A stretch of 64,000 nt of DNA from Dietzia alimentaria 72 (GCF_000226215.1 NZ_AGFF01000024.1:223095-287094); one strand, 5' to 3'; positions 29,846 to 40,571 are shown, numbered from the stretch's first letter. The notes: generated by a model not told the origin, from the letters alone. A program made the numbers and translations.

Positions 29846-30207
29846 CAGACGACCTCACCTTCCAGTTCATTGCGGATAGCTTCCGCGCGGGGGTCGATCT
29901 GGCGATTGGCGAACCTGATGTAGAGGAATGTGATCAGGAACGTGGTGACGAACTGGCCGAGTCCGATGACCAGGCCCCAGGTGATGTTTCCGAGCGCACG
30001 GGAACCCATGAACCCGGTGGCATAGATCGACAGCAGGACGTACAGGAAGTACCAGACGAGGAAAGCGATAGTCATCGGGAAGACGAAAGCCCGAAATCTG
30101 CTGCGCAGTTCCTGGAACTCGGGACTGGCCTGCATGGCCGCGAATTCCGCCGCCTCCGGTGTTCGCCGGTCCGCCCCTCCCGTCGGCGGATCAGTTGGTT
30201 GGGACAC
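29845..30207 (-). CDS. DUF485 small membrane protein, symporter partner
   Basis: 120 aa from GTG 30207, which has GGAGG about 6 nt upstream; the longer frame to 30297 covers the promoter region. The N-terminal about 50 residues are soluble, including the DUF485 segment SPEFQELRSRFRAFVFP. Two membrane helices follow at about 50-75 and 82-108. Proteins of this family are encoded just before ActP-type symporters. It may help assembly or activity of the permease. Translation is coupled through a TGATG overlap. Confidence 0.88.
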   Translation of the reverse strand: MSQPTDPPTGGADRRTPEAAEFAAMQASPEFQELRSRFRAFVFPMTIAFLVWYFLYVLLSIYATGFMGSRALGNITWGLVIGLGQFVTTFLITFLYIRFANRQIDPRAEAIRNELEGEVV

Positions 30208-30248
30208 GACGGTCCTCCGTTTCGAATCTCGTCGAGACGCAACGTCGT

Positions 30249-30264
30249 AGTGATACGCCTCACA
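30249..30264. promoter_or_regulatory. CRP/GlxR-like site, proximal
   Basis: Minus-strand TGTGA-GGCGTA-TCACT, one mismatch from the TGTGA-N6-TCACA consensus. Centred about 50 nt before the DUF485 start. Confidence 0.55.
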
Positions 30265-30282
30265 GACAGTGACGGGAGAAAG

Positions 30283-30298
30283 TGTGACACGCAGCACA
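30283..30298. promoter_or_regulatory. CRP/GlxR-like site, distal
   Basis: Plus-strand TGTGA-CACGCA-GCACA, one mismatch from TGTGA-N6-TCACA. Its centre is 34 bp from the proximal site, about three helical turns. Confidence 0.5.
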
Positions 30299-30408
30299 AG
30301 GTTTCTGCAGTGGCGAACCGCGAAATACCTTTAGCCACCCCAAAAAGCAGGTGCCATCACCCCCAACCGTGGGGCGTAGCTCCTTCTCAACGGAGCAAAG
30401 GGGGTGGT

Positions 30409-32043
30409 TCAGGCGCCCCCGCGCTGACCGATCGCCTGGGCGAACACGCGGACGATCTCGTCCGGAGTCCTGGCGATGTGACTGCTGCCCCCGGTGGCCC
30501 GGGCGATCTCCGCCAGCGTCTGCGGGTCGGCATCGTCGAGGAGCCCCACGGTCACCACGATCACCGGCCTAGTCGGGTCGATCATCCCGCGCAGGCGGTC
30601 CAGGAACTCCTCCGATGAGAGATCGGAAACCGCGTCGTTAGCACCGTCGGAGATGACGATGATCGAGTTGATCATGTTGGGGTCATAACTCGAGCTGACC
30701 ATCCTGTAGGCGTCGAGGACCGTCCCGTAGAGGTCCGTGCCGCCCCCGACCATGCTCGGCAGTGATCCCAGGGCACGGCCGAGGGTGTCGCGGTGTGAAC
30801 CCTGCGCGGAAGCTGCGTCGAGCCGTTCGAGAGCCGCGACCTCTGCGTAGGGGCTCCCCTCCGGCCCGGCCGAGCCGCCGAAAGCCCACAGTCCTAGCGC
30901 CGCGTCGTCGGGAAACTGGCCGAGCCCGGCGGTGGCCGTTTCCACCAACGCCTGGATCCTCGTCGTGCCGGTCCCCTCCAGTTGGAAGTCCATCGATCCT
31001 GATGTGTCCACCAGAACGAGCGATCGGCCTGGCATCGAGAGCAACCGCCACCGCTGGAGCGTGCTGTATAAACGGTTCGGATCGCGCACCACCAGCGATT
31101 CGACCTCCCCGACTCCGACGCCGTCCGCCAGAGGAGCCCGGTCGGCGGTCCGAAACCCGTTGTCGGCGAGTCCCGCGGCGAACTCGGATGAAGCCGTGGC
31201 GTCGCGTAATGCCTCGGCGGCGGCGGTGACCTCATCACGACGGGTGGGGTCCTGTGTGGTCACGGCGAGCGGGTAGCCGAGGTAAACCGCACCAGTCGCG
31301 GGGGCGTCCAGTTCCAGTCCGACATCGGGCGCGTCACGCTGCGCGAGAACCGCTTGTTGCTCGCTGACGATCGCAGCACCGCCCTCGGCGATCACACTGT
31401 CGACCATCTCCCGAGCCGCGGGCGGGACCTCCGAGCGGCCCGCCTGGCCCTGTGCGAGCGCGGCCATCGACCCCCCGAGCGCCTCCGACGTGGTGCGCAT
31501 GGCCTCGACCTCGGACGTCGCGGCGAGAATCGGGGCGTCGGCCACCCCGGACTTCACCGGGTCCCCCATCGTCAGTCCCGGGGTGGCCAGCGCGGAGGTC
31601 CAGGTGGACATGTCGATGTCCGTGTCACGGTGGGCGATCACCACCGGGGTCGAGGCAACGGAGTTGAGCACGGTGCCGAAGGGGATCTGGACCTCGGCCG
31701 ACACGCGGGTAAGACGCACCGAGGAGTCAGGAATCCAGATGTCGGGCAATGCCTCGCGCGCAGCGATGCGGGCGGTCATGTCCGCGGACGAGACGGGCGA
31801 GACGTCAAACGAATAGCATCCACCGGCATCGTCGGCCAGCGACTGGACGTGCGCCACGATGTCCGGCTCGGCAGCCACCGCCACCTGGACGCCGTCTCCA
31901 CAGAAGCCGCCGATACCGGCTCTGGAAAGTCCCGCCATCACCATCCCCACGACGAGGACCCCCGCGAGCACCGCGGCACCCACGATGACGACCCGGCGGG
32001 CTGTCGGGTTCCCGTCCGGTGACGACGCACTGTGCCTGGCCAT
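30409..32043 (-). CDS. Membrane-anchored solute-binding-like protein with VWA domain
   Basis: 544 aa. One N-terminal membrane helix at about residues 17-40 (signal anchor). A region of about 260 residues follows that resembles a periplasmic solute-binding protein (DIWIPDSSVRLTR, then VIAHRDTDIDMSTW). The C-terminal von Willebrand A domain carries the MIDAS DTSGSM at 346-351, with GGGTDLYGTVLDAY and ISDGAND further on. A similar fusion exists in other actinobacteria. It is likely an outside-facing Mg-dependent adhesion or ligand-binding protein. It lies alone on its strand; function is unproven. Confidence 0.82.
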   Translation of the reverse strand: MARHSASSPDGNPTARRVVIVGAAVLAGVLVVGMVMAGLSRAGIGGFCGDGVQVAVAAEPDIVAHVQSLADDAGGCYSFDVSPVSSADMTARIAAREALPDIWIPDSSVRLTRVSAEVQIPFGTVLNSVASTPVVIAHRDTDIDMSTWTSALATPGLTMGDPVKSGVADAPILAATSEVEAMRTTSEALGGSMAALAQGQAGRSEVPPAAREMVDSVIAEGGAAIVSEQQAVLAQRDAPDVGLELDAPATGAVYLGYPLAVTTQDPTRRDEVTAAAEALRDATASSEFAAGLADNGFRTADRAPLADGVGVGEVESLVVRDPNRLYSTLQRWRLLSMPGRSLVLVDTSGSMDFQLEGTGTTRIQALVETATAGLGQFPDDAALGLWAFGGSAGPEGSPYAEVAALERLDAASAQGSHRDTLGRALGSLPSMVGGGTDLYGTVLDAYRMVSSSYDPNMINSIIVISDGANDAVSDLSSEEFLDRLRGMIDPTRPVIVVTVGLLDDADPQTLAEIARATGGSSHIARTPDEIVRVFAQAIGQRGGA

Positions 32044-32155
32044 CTGTGAGCGCTCCCCATGTTCTCGCTATTCCCGGGGCGCACGCCCACGTCAGGCGGA
32101 TCCGGGTCGGGCGCCCGTATGGTACCCGCACGTGGATGCGGGCGGAGCCCTCACC

Positions 32156-32902
32156 TCACCGGCCGCGGAACACAGGAGGACGCTTCTCCTGTCGCGCCGC
32201 CCGCGCCTCCGCCATGTCCTCACTGCGCCACGCCCGCTGCTGCAGTTCGGTGTGCTCTTCGCGGGGCAGGAGGCGGGCGTCGTCGTCGTTAATCACCGTT
32301 TTGATGTGCCGGAGGCTCAGGGGGGCGAACCGGGTGAGCTCGGTCGCGAGTTCCATCGCCGCATCCATGTCGCCGATCTCGTTGGCCAGGCCGATCCTGG
32401 CTGCCTCCTCCGCCCCCACCGGGCGGGCCGTCATGAGAACCGACCGCGCGTGCCCTCCGCCAACGACGTTGGCGAGACGCTTGATAGTCCAGTTGTCGAG
32501 CGCCAAACCCACCTTGACCACGGGCACGGCGAACACCGCGCCGGGTACGACCACTCTCAGGTCCGCTGCCAATGCGAGCTGCACCCCGGCGCCCACCGCC
32601 GGGCCGTTCACCGCGGCCACCACGGGAACCGGGGCCGACTCCACGGCGCGGAGCATCGCGGCGTGGGCGTCATAGAAATTCGTGTTGTACACCCCACCGG
32701 ACAAATCTGCGCCGGCGCAGAAGGCGGTGCCGGCTCCGGTGATGACGATCGCCCGCACGGGATTCTCGGCATCCGCCAGCGCACCAGCGGATTCGACGGC
32801 CTCACGCAGTGCTGTGCACACCTCGGCGTCGAGGGAGTTACGGGTGCTGTGACGGTCGATGGTGACGACGACGACGGCGCCGTCCCTACGGGTGACGATC
32901 AT
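32156..32902 (-). CDS. echA6: EchA6-type enoyl-CoA hydratase-like protein without catalytic Glu
   Basis: 248 aa crotonase-fold protein. The start ATG 32902 has AAGGAG 12 nt upstream. The oxyanion segments GTAFCAGADLSGG and NGPAVGAGVQLALAADLRV are conserved, but the positions of the two crotonase glutamates are Gln (in GAGVQLAL) and Val (in FAVPVVKVG). The signature LALDNWTIKRL matches M. tuberculosis EchA6, which binds acyl-CoA and is known to feed mycolate synthesis rather than hydrate. The divergent pairing with accD3 is the same as in M. tuberculosis. Likely role: non-catalytic acyl-CoA carrier/partner. Confidence 0.82.
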   Translation of the reverse strand: MIVTRRDGAVVVVTIDRHSTRNSLDAEVCTALREAVESAGALADAENPVRAIVITGAGTAFCAGADLSGGVYNTNFYDAHAAMLRAVESAPVPVVAAVNGPAVGAGVQLALAADLRVVVPGAVFAVPVVKVGLALDNWTIKRLANVVGGGHARSVLMTARPVGAEEAARIGLANEIGDMDAAMELATELTRFAPLSLRHIKTVINDDDARLLPREEHTELQQRAWRSEDMAEARAARQEKRPPVFRGR

Positions 32903-32986
32903 GGCGGCGTGGGTCTCCTTTTCGACGCAGGGGTACGCGCACCGCACCCCGACAGGGACGATACCCGCTGGTGAAGCCCATCACCG

Positions 32987-32992
32987 TACGAT
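32987..32992 (+). promoter_or_regulatory. -10 box for leaderless accD3 mRNA
   Basis: TACGAT ends 6 nt before the ATG at 32999; no Shine-Dalgarno is present. It is a clear leaderless layout. Confidence 0.6.
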
Positions 32993-32998
32993 GCGGTC

Positions 32999-34525
32999 AT
33001 GGCGCGAACCGGAGCTCTCAAGATCCTCGACATGGTCCTCGACGGCGGCTCGTTCCGATCCTGGGATGCGGCACCGTTTCGGTCGCCGCACGTCGATTCG
33101 GTGCCCGGATACGAGGATTCACTACGACGTGCCGCCGAGAAGTCCGGCGTTGACGAGTCCGTCATCACCGGCGAGGGCACCCTCCTGGGCCGGCGGGTGG
33201 TGCTCATCGCCTGCGAGTTCGACTTCCTGGCCGGCTCGATAGGAATCGCGGCCGCCGAGCGGATCGTCGCCGCAATCGAACGCGCCACCGCCGAGGAGCT
33301 ACCCATCCTCGCCTCCCCCACCTCTGGCGGCACCCGGATGCAGGAGGGCACGATCGCCTTCCTACAGATGGTCAAGATCTCCGCGGCGGTCTCCGGACAT
33401 AAAAGCGCCGGACTGCCCTATCTCGTCTATCTCCGCCACCCCACGACCGGCGGGGTCTTCGCCTCCTGGGGATCCCTGGGGCACGTGTCGGTTGCCGAGC
33501 CCGGCGCACTCATCGGTTTCCTTGGGCCGCGCGTGTACGAAGCCCTGTACGATTCCCCCTTCCCCGACGGTGTCCAGGTCTCGGAGAACCTCGCCCGTCG
33601 CGGGATGATCGACGGGGTCCTGGCACCGGAGGGCGTCCGCGATCTCACCGCCCGGGCCCTGCACGTGCTGTGCCAGGACCCGCCGTCGGAAGACGAGCCC
33701 GTCCCGCCGCACGGGCCGGTCCCGGAACCGGAGGCAGACGAGGGCCCACCGCCCGACGCCTGGGACTCCATCACGCGCTCCCGGCGTGTCGACCGCCCCG
33801 GCGCTCGAGCCTTCCTCGATCATGTGGCCCCGGCCCGCGTCCAGCTCTCGGGCACCGGCCAGGGCGAGGACAGCGGCGCCCTGCTGCTGGCACTCGTACG
33901 GATCCGTGGGCAGTCCGCCGTGGTCCTGGCCCAGGACCGCGACGCCGAGAACGAGGCCAGCCAGCTCGGGCCGTCAGCGCTGAGATCGGCACGTCGCGGG
34001 ATGCGGATCGCCGCGGAGATCGGCGTCCCACTGGTCCTTCTTATCGACACCCGCGGCGCCGCCTTGTCCCGTGAGGCGGAGGAGGGTGGTCTGGCGGGCG
34101 AGATCGCCCGGAGTCTCGCGGACCTGGTCACCCTGCCCACGCCGACTGTCTCGGTCATCCTCGGCCAGGGCACCGGCGGCGGGGCGCTCGCGATGCTGCC
34201 CGCCGACCGGGTGCTGTGTGCCCGACACGGCTGGCTCGCGCCTCTTCCGCCCGAGGGCGCGAGTGCGATCCTCTATCACGACACGAGTCGCGCCGCCGAG
34301 GTCGCACGATCACAGGGAATCACCTCAGCGGATCTACTCGAGTCCGGCATCGTCGATGTGGTGGTTCCGGAACGCCCGGATGCCGCCGACGAACCGGACG
34401 AGTTCTGCGACCGAATGGCCGACGCGGTCGCCAGCGCTCTGCTCGATGTCCGCAGGCGCCCCCCTGAGCGGAGGTATGCCGACCGGATGTCCCGGTACCG
34501 GGAGCTAGGCCTGCGACTAGAGTGA
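32999..34525 (+). CDS. accD3: Acyl-CoA carboxylase carboxyltransferase, AccD3 type (fused beta/alpha halves)
   Basis: 508 aa. Two crotonase-like halves: the N-terminal half at about residues 50-230 with ASPTSGGTRMQEGTIAFLQM and TTGGVFASWGSLGH, and the C-terminal half at about 270-490 with LIDTRGAALSREAEEGG and ILGQGTGGGALAMLPADRV. A Pro/Glu-rich linker joins them. The E. coli AccD zinc ribbon is absent. It closely resembles M. tuberculosis AccD3, whose exact acyl-CoA substrate is uncertain. It is divergent from the echA6-type gene and 63 nt upstream of prpE. Confidence 0.9.
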   Translation: MARTGALKILDMVLDGGSFRSWDAAPFRSPHVDSVPGYEDSLRRAAEKSGVDESVITGEGTLLGRRVVLIACEFDFLAGSIGIAAAERIVAAIERATAEELPILASPTSGGTRMQEGTIAFLQMVKISAAVSGHKSAGLPYLVYLRHPTTGGVFASWGSLGHVSVAEPGALIGFLGPRVYEALYDSPFPDGVQVSENLARRGMIDGVLAPEGVRDLTARALHVLCQDPPSEDEPVPPHGPVPEPEADEGPPPDAWDSITRSRRVDRPGARAFLDHVAPARVQLSGTGQGEDSGALLLALVRIRGQSAVVLAQDRDAENEASQLGPSALRSARRGMRIAAEIGVPLVLLIDTRGAALSREAEEGGLAGEIARSLADLVTLPTPTVSVILGQGTGGGALAMLPADRVLCARHGWLAPLPPEGASAILYHDTSRAAEVARSQGITSADLLESGIVDVVVPERPDAADEPDEFCDRMADAVASALLDVRRRPPERRYADRMSRYRELGLRLE

Positions 34526-34537
34526 ATCGGGTCACAG

Positions 34538-34559
34538 TCCGCCGGTGCTGATCGGCGGA
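34538..34559 (+). terminator. Small hairpin between accD3 and prpE
   Basis: TCCGCCG (34538-34544) pairs with 34553-34559 (7 bp, 8-nt loop). It may be a weak terminator or attenuator. Confidence 0.35.
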
Positions 34560-34588
34560 ACCGAACACGCATGTGAGGGGCACCTCCG

Positions 34589-36508
34589 ATGTCGGACTCC
34601 ACGAGCTCGTCGACCTACGCCACGGCCCACCGGCTGTCTATCACTGATCCCGACGCCTTCTGGCTGGATGCGGCGGGCGACATCGACTGGGCCACGTCGC
34701 CATCCACTGCAGTAGACGCATCGCGCGCGCCTTTCTACCGCTGGTTCCCGGACGGTCGACTCAACACCTCATACAACTGCATCGACCGGCACGTGGAGGC
34801 CGGCAACGGTGACCAGGCCGCGTTCATCTACGACTCCGCCGTCACCGGCGTCAAAGAGACCATCACCTACTCCCAGCTGCTCGAGCAGGTGGCGGCGTTC
34901 GCCGGTGCTCTCGCAGCAGAGGGCGTCGGCCACGGCGACCGCGTCGTGATCTACATGCCGATGGTTCCGCGCGCGGCTGTGGCGATGCTGGCGTGCGCCC
35001 GGCTGGGCGCGGTCCACTCGGTGGTGTTCGGCGGGTTTGCCGCGCCGGAGCTTGCGATCCGGATCGACGATGCCCGCCCCAAGGTCCTCGTGACCTCGCA
35101 CGGCGGAATCGAGCCGACACGCAAGGTCCCGTACTTCCCGATGGTCACCAAAGCTCTCGAGCTGACCGAGCACACCCCGGCAGCGGTGATCGTCGCGCCC
35201 CGCTCCGACCAGTTCCCTGACGAGGTCCTGCCGGAGACACCCGGGACAACCTGGAGCTACTGGGACGACGCGGTCGCGGACGTCGAACCCGCGGCACCGG
35301 TGCCGGTCAACGCCACCGATCCTCTCTATATCCTGTACACCTCCGGCACTACGGGACTGCCCAAGGGCGTGGTGCGCGACAACGGCGGCCACGCGGTCGC
35401 GCTCGCCTGGTCGATGTGGAACATCTACGGGATCCGACCAGGCGACGTGTGGTGGACCGCGTCAGATGTCGGCTGGGTCGTAGGTCACTCTTACATCGTC
35501 TACGGTCCGCTACTGGTGGGCGCGACGTCGATCATCTACGAGGGCAAACCCGTCGGCACTCCGGACGCGGGGGCGTTCTGGCGTGTCATCTCCGAGCACC
35601 GGGCGGTCGCGTTGTTCACCGCGCCCACCGCAGTTCGTGCGGTACGTAAGGAGGATCCGGAGGGTGCTGAGGTCGCCAAGTACGACCTCTCCTCGATGCA
35701 CACACTGTTCTGTGCCGGTGAGCGCCTGGACCCTGACACCTACCGGTGGGCCTCCGAGAAGCTCGACAAGCCTGTGGTGGACAACTGGTGGCAGACCGAG
35801 ACGGGGTGGCCGATCGCGTCCAACCTGCGCGGGCTGGATCCGATGCCGATCAAGGCCGGCTCCCCCACCGTCGCCGTTCCGGGTTACGACCTACACGTGC
35901 TGGACTCCGAGGGCCGGCCGCTGCCCGCGGGCCAGGAGGGGAACCTCGCCATCAAGCTCCCCATGGCACCTGGCACGCTGTCGGGATTGTGGAACGACGA
36001 CGAGAGGTTCGTCTCCTCCTACATGTCCATCTTCGACGGGTACTACTCCACGGGTGACGGCGGGTACATCGACGAGGACGGGTACGTCTTCGTGATGGGC
36101 CGGACCGACGACGTGATCAACGTCGCGGGCCATCGCCTCTCCACGGGTTCGATGGAGGCAGTGATCGCGTCGCACCCGGCGGTTGCAGAGGCCGCGGTGA
36201 TCGGTGTGAGGGACGAGCTCAAGGGCCAGCGACCGGTGGGCTACGTGGTGCTCAAGTCCGGTCAGGTCCGGGATCCGGAAGAGCTGCGGTCCGAACTGGT
36301 GGCGATGGTCCGCGACGAGATCGGCGCGGTGGCCACGTTCCGCGACTGCACGGTGGTCCAGGGGCTGCCCAAGACCAGGTCGGGCAAGATCCTGCGTAAA
36401 ACGATGCGCCAGATCGCGGACGGGCAGGAGAACGTGGTGGTGCCGTCGACGATCGAGGACCCGGCCGTCCTCGATGCGCTCGCACCGTTCCTGGCACCCA
36501 AGAAGTAG
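34589..36508 (+). CDS. prpE: Propionyl-/acetyl-CoA synthetase (PrpE type)
   Basis: 639 aa AMP-forming synthetase activating short fatty acids. The ATP loop is YTSGTTGLPKGV, preceding RDNGGHAVAL, a PrpE-like segment. Further motifs are TASDVGWVVGHSYIVYGPL, WWQTETGWP, and the hinge YYSTGDGG. The acetylatable lysine is in KTRSGKILRK near the C-terminus. The GAGG ribosome site is about 10 nt before the ATG. Its sequence fits propionate more than acetate, but both are possible. It may work with the short-acid symporter at 28-30 kb. Confidence 0.9.
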   Translation: MSDSTSSSTYATAHRLSITDPDAFWLDAAGDIDWATSPSTAVDASRAPFYRWFPDGRLNTSYNCIDRHVEAGNGDQAAFIYDSAVTGVKETITYSQLLEQVAAFAGALAAEGVGHGDRVVIYMPMVPRAAVAMLACARLGAVHSVVFGGFAAPELAIRIDDARPKVLVTSHGGIEPTRKVPYFPMVTKALELTEHTPAAVIVAPRSDQFPDEVLPETPGTTWSYWDDAVADVEPAAPVPVNATDPLYILYTSGTTGLPKGVVRDNGGHAVALAWSMWNIYGIRPGDVWWTASDVGWVVGHSYIVYGPLLVGATSIIYEGKPVGTPDAGAFWRVISEHRAVALFTAPTAVRAVRKEDPEGAEVAKYDLSSMHTLFCAGERLDPDTYRWASEKLDKPVVDNWWQTETGWPIASNLRGLDPMPIKAGSPTVAVPGYDLHVLDSEGRPLPAGQEGNLAIKLPMAPGTLSGLWNDDERFVSSYMSIFDGYYSTGDGGYIDEDGYVFVMGRTDDVINVAGHRLSTGSMEAVIASHPAVAEAAVIGVRDELKGQRPVGYVVLKSGQVRDPEELRSELVAMVRDEIGAVATFRDCTVVQGLPKTRSGKILRKTMRQIADGQENVVVPSTIEDPAVLDALAPFLAPKK

Positions 36509-36530
36509 CACCTCCACCACGGCCGGCGCC

Positions 36531-36570
36531 GCGCCCCTGCGCGCCCCTGCGCGCCCCTGCGCGCCCCTGC
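36531..36570. repeat. Four tandem copies of a 10-bp unit
   Basis: GCGCCCCTGC is repeated four times without mismatch, with partial copies on both sides, in the prpE-fkpB intergenic region. The unit equals about one helical turn. It is a likely slippage-prone locus that varies between strains. Confidence 0.85.
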
Positions 36571-36703
36571 GCCGCGAAGAGGATTTCGTGCAGCTCTACT
36601 CGGGCAATGCAGGCACTTTCCTCTTCGGGGCGGACCGCGGAGCGGCTGGGCGGCAGCGGGCCCGCGGCGCGGCGGTCGTGGCGCGGCGGGGACGGAAAAA
36701 CGA

Positions 36704-36742
36704 CGACGCCCCGTCCTCCGGATTTCGGAGGGCGGGGCGTCG
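36704..36742. terminator. Strong terminator of gltA-fkpB (bidirectional)
   Basis: Arms 36704-36720 and 36726-36742 form a 17-bp stem with one G-T pair and a 5-nt loop. Read on the minus strand it is followed by a TTTTT tract, so it is a classical terminator for fkpB; it can also stop prpE transcripts. Confidence 0.88.
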
Positions 36743-36775
36743 CGACCAATCAGAGCCCGGCTGGCCGATCTGGGA

Positions 36776-37132
36776 TCAGGCCTCGAGGAGGTCGATCACG
36801 AAGATCAGGGTCCTGCCACCGAGCGGGTGGAGAGCCGAGGATGTGCCGTACGCCTTGTCCGGCGGGATCACCAGCTGGCGACGGCCGCCAACCTTCATGC
36901 CCGGGATGCCTTCCTGCCAGCCCTGGATCAGGCCGTTGAGCGGGAAGGTGATGGACTCGCCGCGGTCCCACGAGGAGTCGAACTGCTCGCCGTTCTCGTA
37001 GTCGACGCCCACGTAGTGAACGGTGACGTTGCCGCCGGTGACAGCTTCGGCGCCGTCTCCCACGGTGATGTCCTCGATGACGAGGTCAGTGGGCGCCGGG
37101 CCGTCCGGCAGAGCGATCTCGGGCTTGTCCAT
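36776..37132 (-). CDS. FKBP-type peptidyl-prolyl cis-trans isomerase
   Basis: 118 aa, a single FKBP domain. The start ATG 37132 has AGGAGGAG 5 nt upstream. Active-site residues are in VHYVGVDYENGEQFDSSW, then FPLNGLIQGWQEGIPGM and IPPDKAYG. No signal peptide or lipobox, so it is cytoplasmic. It lies 31 nt after gltA and is co-transcribed, an order also seen in corynebacteria. Confidence 0.93.
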   Translation of the reverse strand: MDKPEIALPDGPAPTDLVIEDITVGDGAEAVTGGNVTVHYVGVDYENGEQFDSSWDRGESITFPLNGLIQGWQEGIPGMKVGGRRQLVIPPDKAYGTSSALHPLGGRTLIFVIDLLEA

Positions 37133-37163
37133 CGTGTCTCCTCCTGGAGTCAGGTTCCCTGGC

Positions 37164-38453
37164 TCAGCGCTGGCTGATCGGGGTGAAGTTCCGCTCCGCG
37201 GGGCCGGTGTAGACCTGTCGCGGGCGGTTGATCTTGGTGGACGGGTCCTCGCGCATCTCGCGCCAATGTGCGATCCACCCCGGCATACGACCGAGCGCGA
37301 ACAGCACCGTGAACATGTCCGTCGGGAACCCCATCGCGCGGTAAATGAGTCCCGTGTAGAAGTCGACGTTCGGGTAGAGCTTGCGCTCGACAAAGTAATC
37401 GTCGCCCAGCGCCGTCTCCTCCAACTTGAGCGCGATCTCCAGGAGCGGGTCGTTGCTCTTGCTCAGCAGCGAGTGGGCGTGCTTCTTGGCGATCGCCGCA
37501 CGGGGGTCGTAGCTCTTGTAGACCCGGTGCCCGAAGCCCATGAGCTTGACGCCGTCGACCTTGTTCTTGACTCGATCCATGTAATCGGTGGCGTCCCCGC
37601 CTTCCGACTCGATGCGCTCGAGCATTTCCAAAACAGCCTGGTTCGCACCACCGTGCAGCGGCCCGTACAGGGCGTTGATGCCTCCGGTGATCGAGGCGTA
37701 GAGCGGCGCCTCGGAGGAGCCGACCATACGCACCGTGGAGGTGGAGCAGTTCTGCTCGTGATCCGCGTGCAGTAACAGGAGCATGTCCAGTGCGTCGACG
37801 ACCTCGTCCGTGATCTCGAAGTCGGGACCGAAGGTCATTCGCAGGAAGTTACCCACGTAACCGAGCGAGGGATCCGGGTCGATCGCCTCGGCACCGGAAC
37901 GGATGCGCTGGGTAGCCGCGGCAAGCGTCGGGCCACGGCCCAACAGTCGCGCGGTCGCCAGATCGACGGCCTTGGGATCGTCGATATCCAGATCGTCGCC
38001 ATGTGTACCGAAAAGACTGACGCCCGCCGAGAAGACGGGCATCGGGTGGGTATCCATCGGGAACGCTTTGAGCAGCGGCATCATCTGGCCGGGCAGCGCG
38101 ACCTCACCGAGGACCTTCTCGGTGAACTCTGCGAGCTGCGCCTCGGTGGGATCCTCGCCGTAGATCAAGAGGTAGGAGACCTCGAGGAAAGAGGACTTCT
38201 CCGCCAGCTGGTCGATGGGGTAGCCGCGGTGACGCAGGATGCCCTCATTACCGTCGATGTAGGTAATGGACGAGGTGCAGGAGGACGTGTTGACGAACCC
38301 CACGTCCAGGGTGGTCATCCCCGTCTTGGCCAGCATCGGGCCGAGCTGCACCGCGTCACTGCCGCAGGTCGCGTCGACAACGTCGAGTTCCAGTTCACCG
38401 CCGGGGTAGGACAGTGTTGCATTGCGGTCCGAACCGTTCGAGCCTGCGGTCAC
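37164..38453 (-). CDS. gltA: Citrate synthase
   Basis: Condenses oxaloacetate and acetyl-CoA. 429 aa, type II (hexameric) length. GTG start at 38453 with GGAGAGG 7 nt upstream. Catalytic residues lie in HADHEQNCST, GPLHGGANQAVL and MGFGHRVYKSYDPRA, with the catalytic Asp in the VDFYTG segment. The 145-nt region upstream separates it from pdxH; no clear CRP site was found there. It is followed by the FKBP gene. Confidence 0.96.
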   Translation of the reverse strand: MTAGSNGSDRNATLSYPGGELELDVVDATCGSDAVQLGPMLAKTGMTTLDVGFVNTSSCTSSITYIDGNEGILRHRGYPIDQLAEKSSFLEVSYLLIYGEDPTEAQLAEFTEKVLGEVALPGQMMPLLKAFPMDTHPMPVFSAGVSLFGTHGDDLDIDDPKAVDLATARLLGRGPTLAAATQRIRSGAEAIDPDPSLGYVGNFLRMTFGPDFEITDEVVDALDMLLLLHADHEQNCSTSTVRMVGSSEAPLYASITGGINALYGPLHGGANQAVLEMLERIESEGGDATDYMDRVKNKVDGVKLMGFGHRVYKSYDPRAAIAKKHAHSLLSKSNDPLLEIALKLEETALGDDYFVERKLYPNVDFYTGLIYRAMGFPTDMFTVLFALGRMPGWIAHWREMREDPSTKINRPRQVYTGPAERNFTPISQR

Positions 38454-38598
38454 GCGATTACCTCTCCGACGACTGGTCCCGGCGGTCGAATCCCGCCACG
38501 AATGTGCTTTTCAATACCCTACCGTGGCCGCCGTCCGGGGCCCGAAGAGTGTTCTGCCGCACTCCCCCCGACCGCGGCCGCCTAACGACCTCTGATCC

Positions 38599-40474
<1,876 letters not shown>

Positions 40475-40525
40475 TCCATCCCGACCAGCAGGGGGCGTGC
40501 TCCCGAGTCGTTGCCCGTTAATTTC

Positions 40526-40565
40526 CGCAGCCCACCCGGCCGGTCCCCACGCCGGGTGGGCTGCG
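40526..40565 (+). terminator. serC terminator
   Basis: CGCAGCCCACCCGGC (40526-40540) pairs perfectly with 40551-40565: 15 bp, 10-nt loop, 51 nt past the serC stop. Confidence 0.82.
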
Positions 40566-40571
40566 CTGCCC

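Noticed and set aside
36531..36570. Possible CRISPR-like repeat
   Set aside because: Units are only 10 bp, directly abutting with no spacers.
38454..38598. CRP/GlxR site before gltA, as in corynebacteria
   Set aside because: No TGTGA-N6-TCACA-like sequence was seen in this interval.
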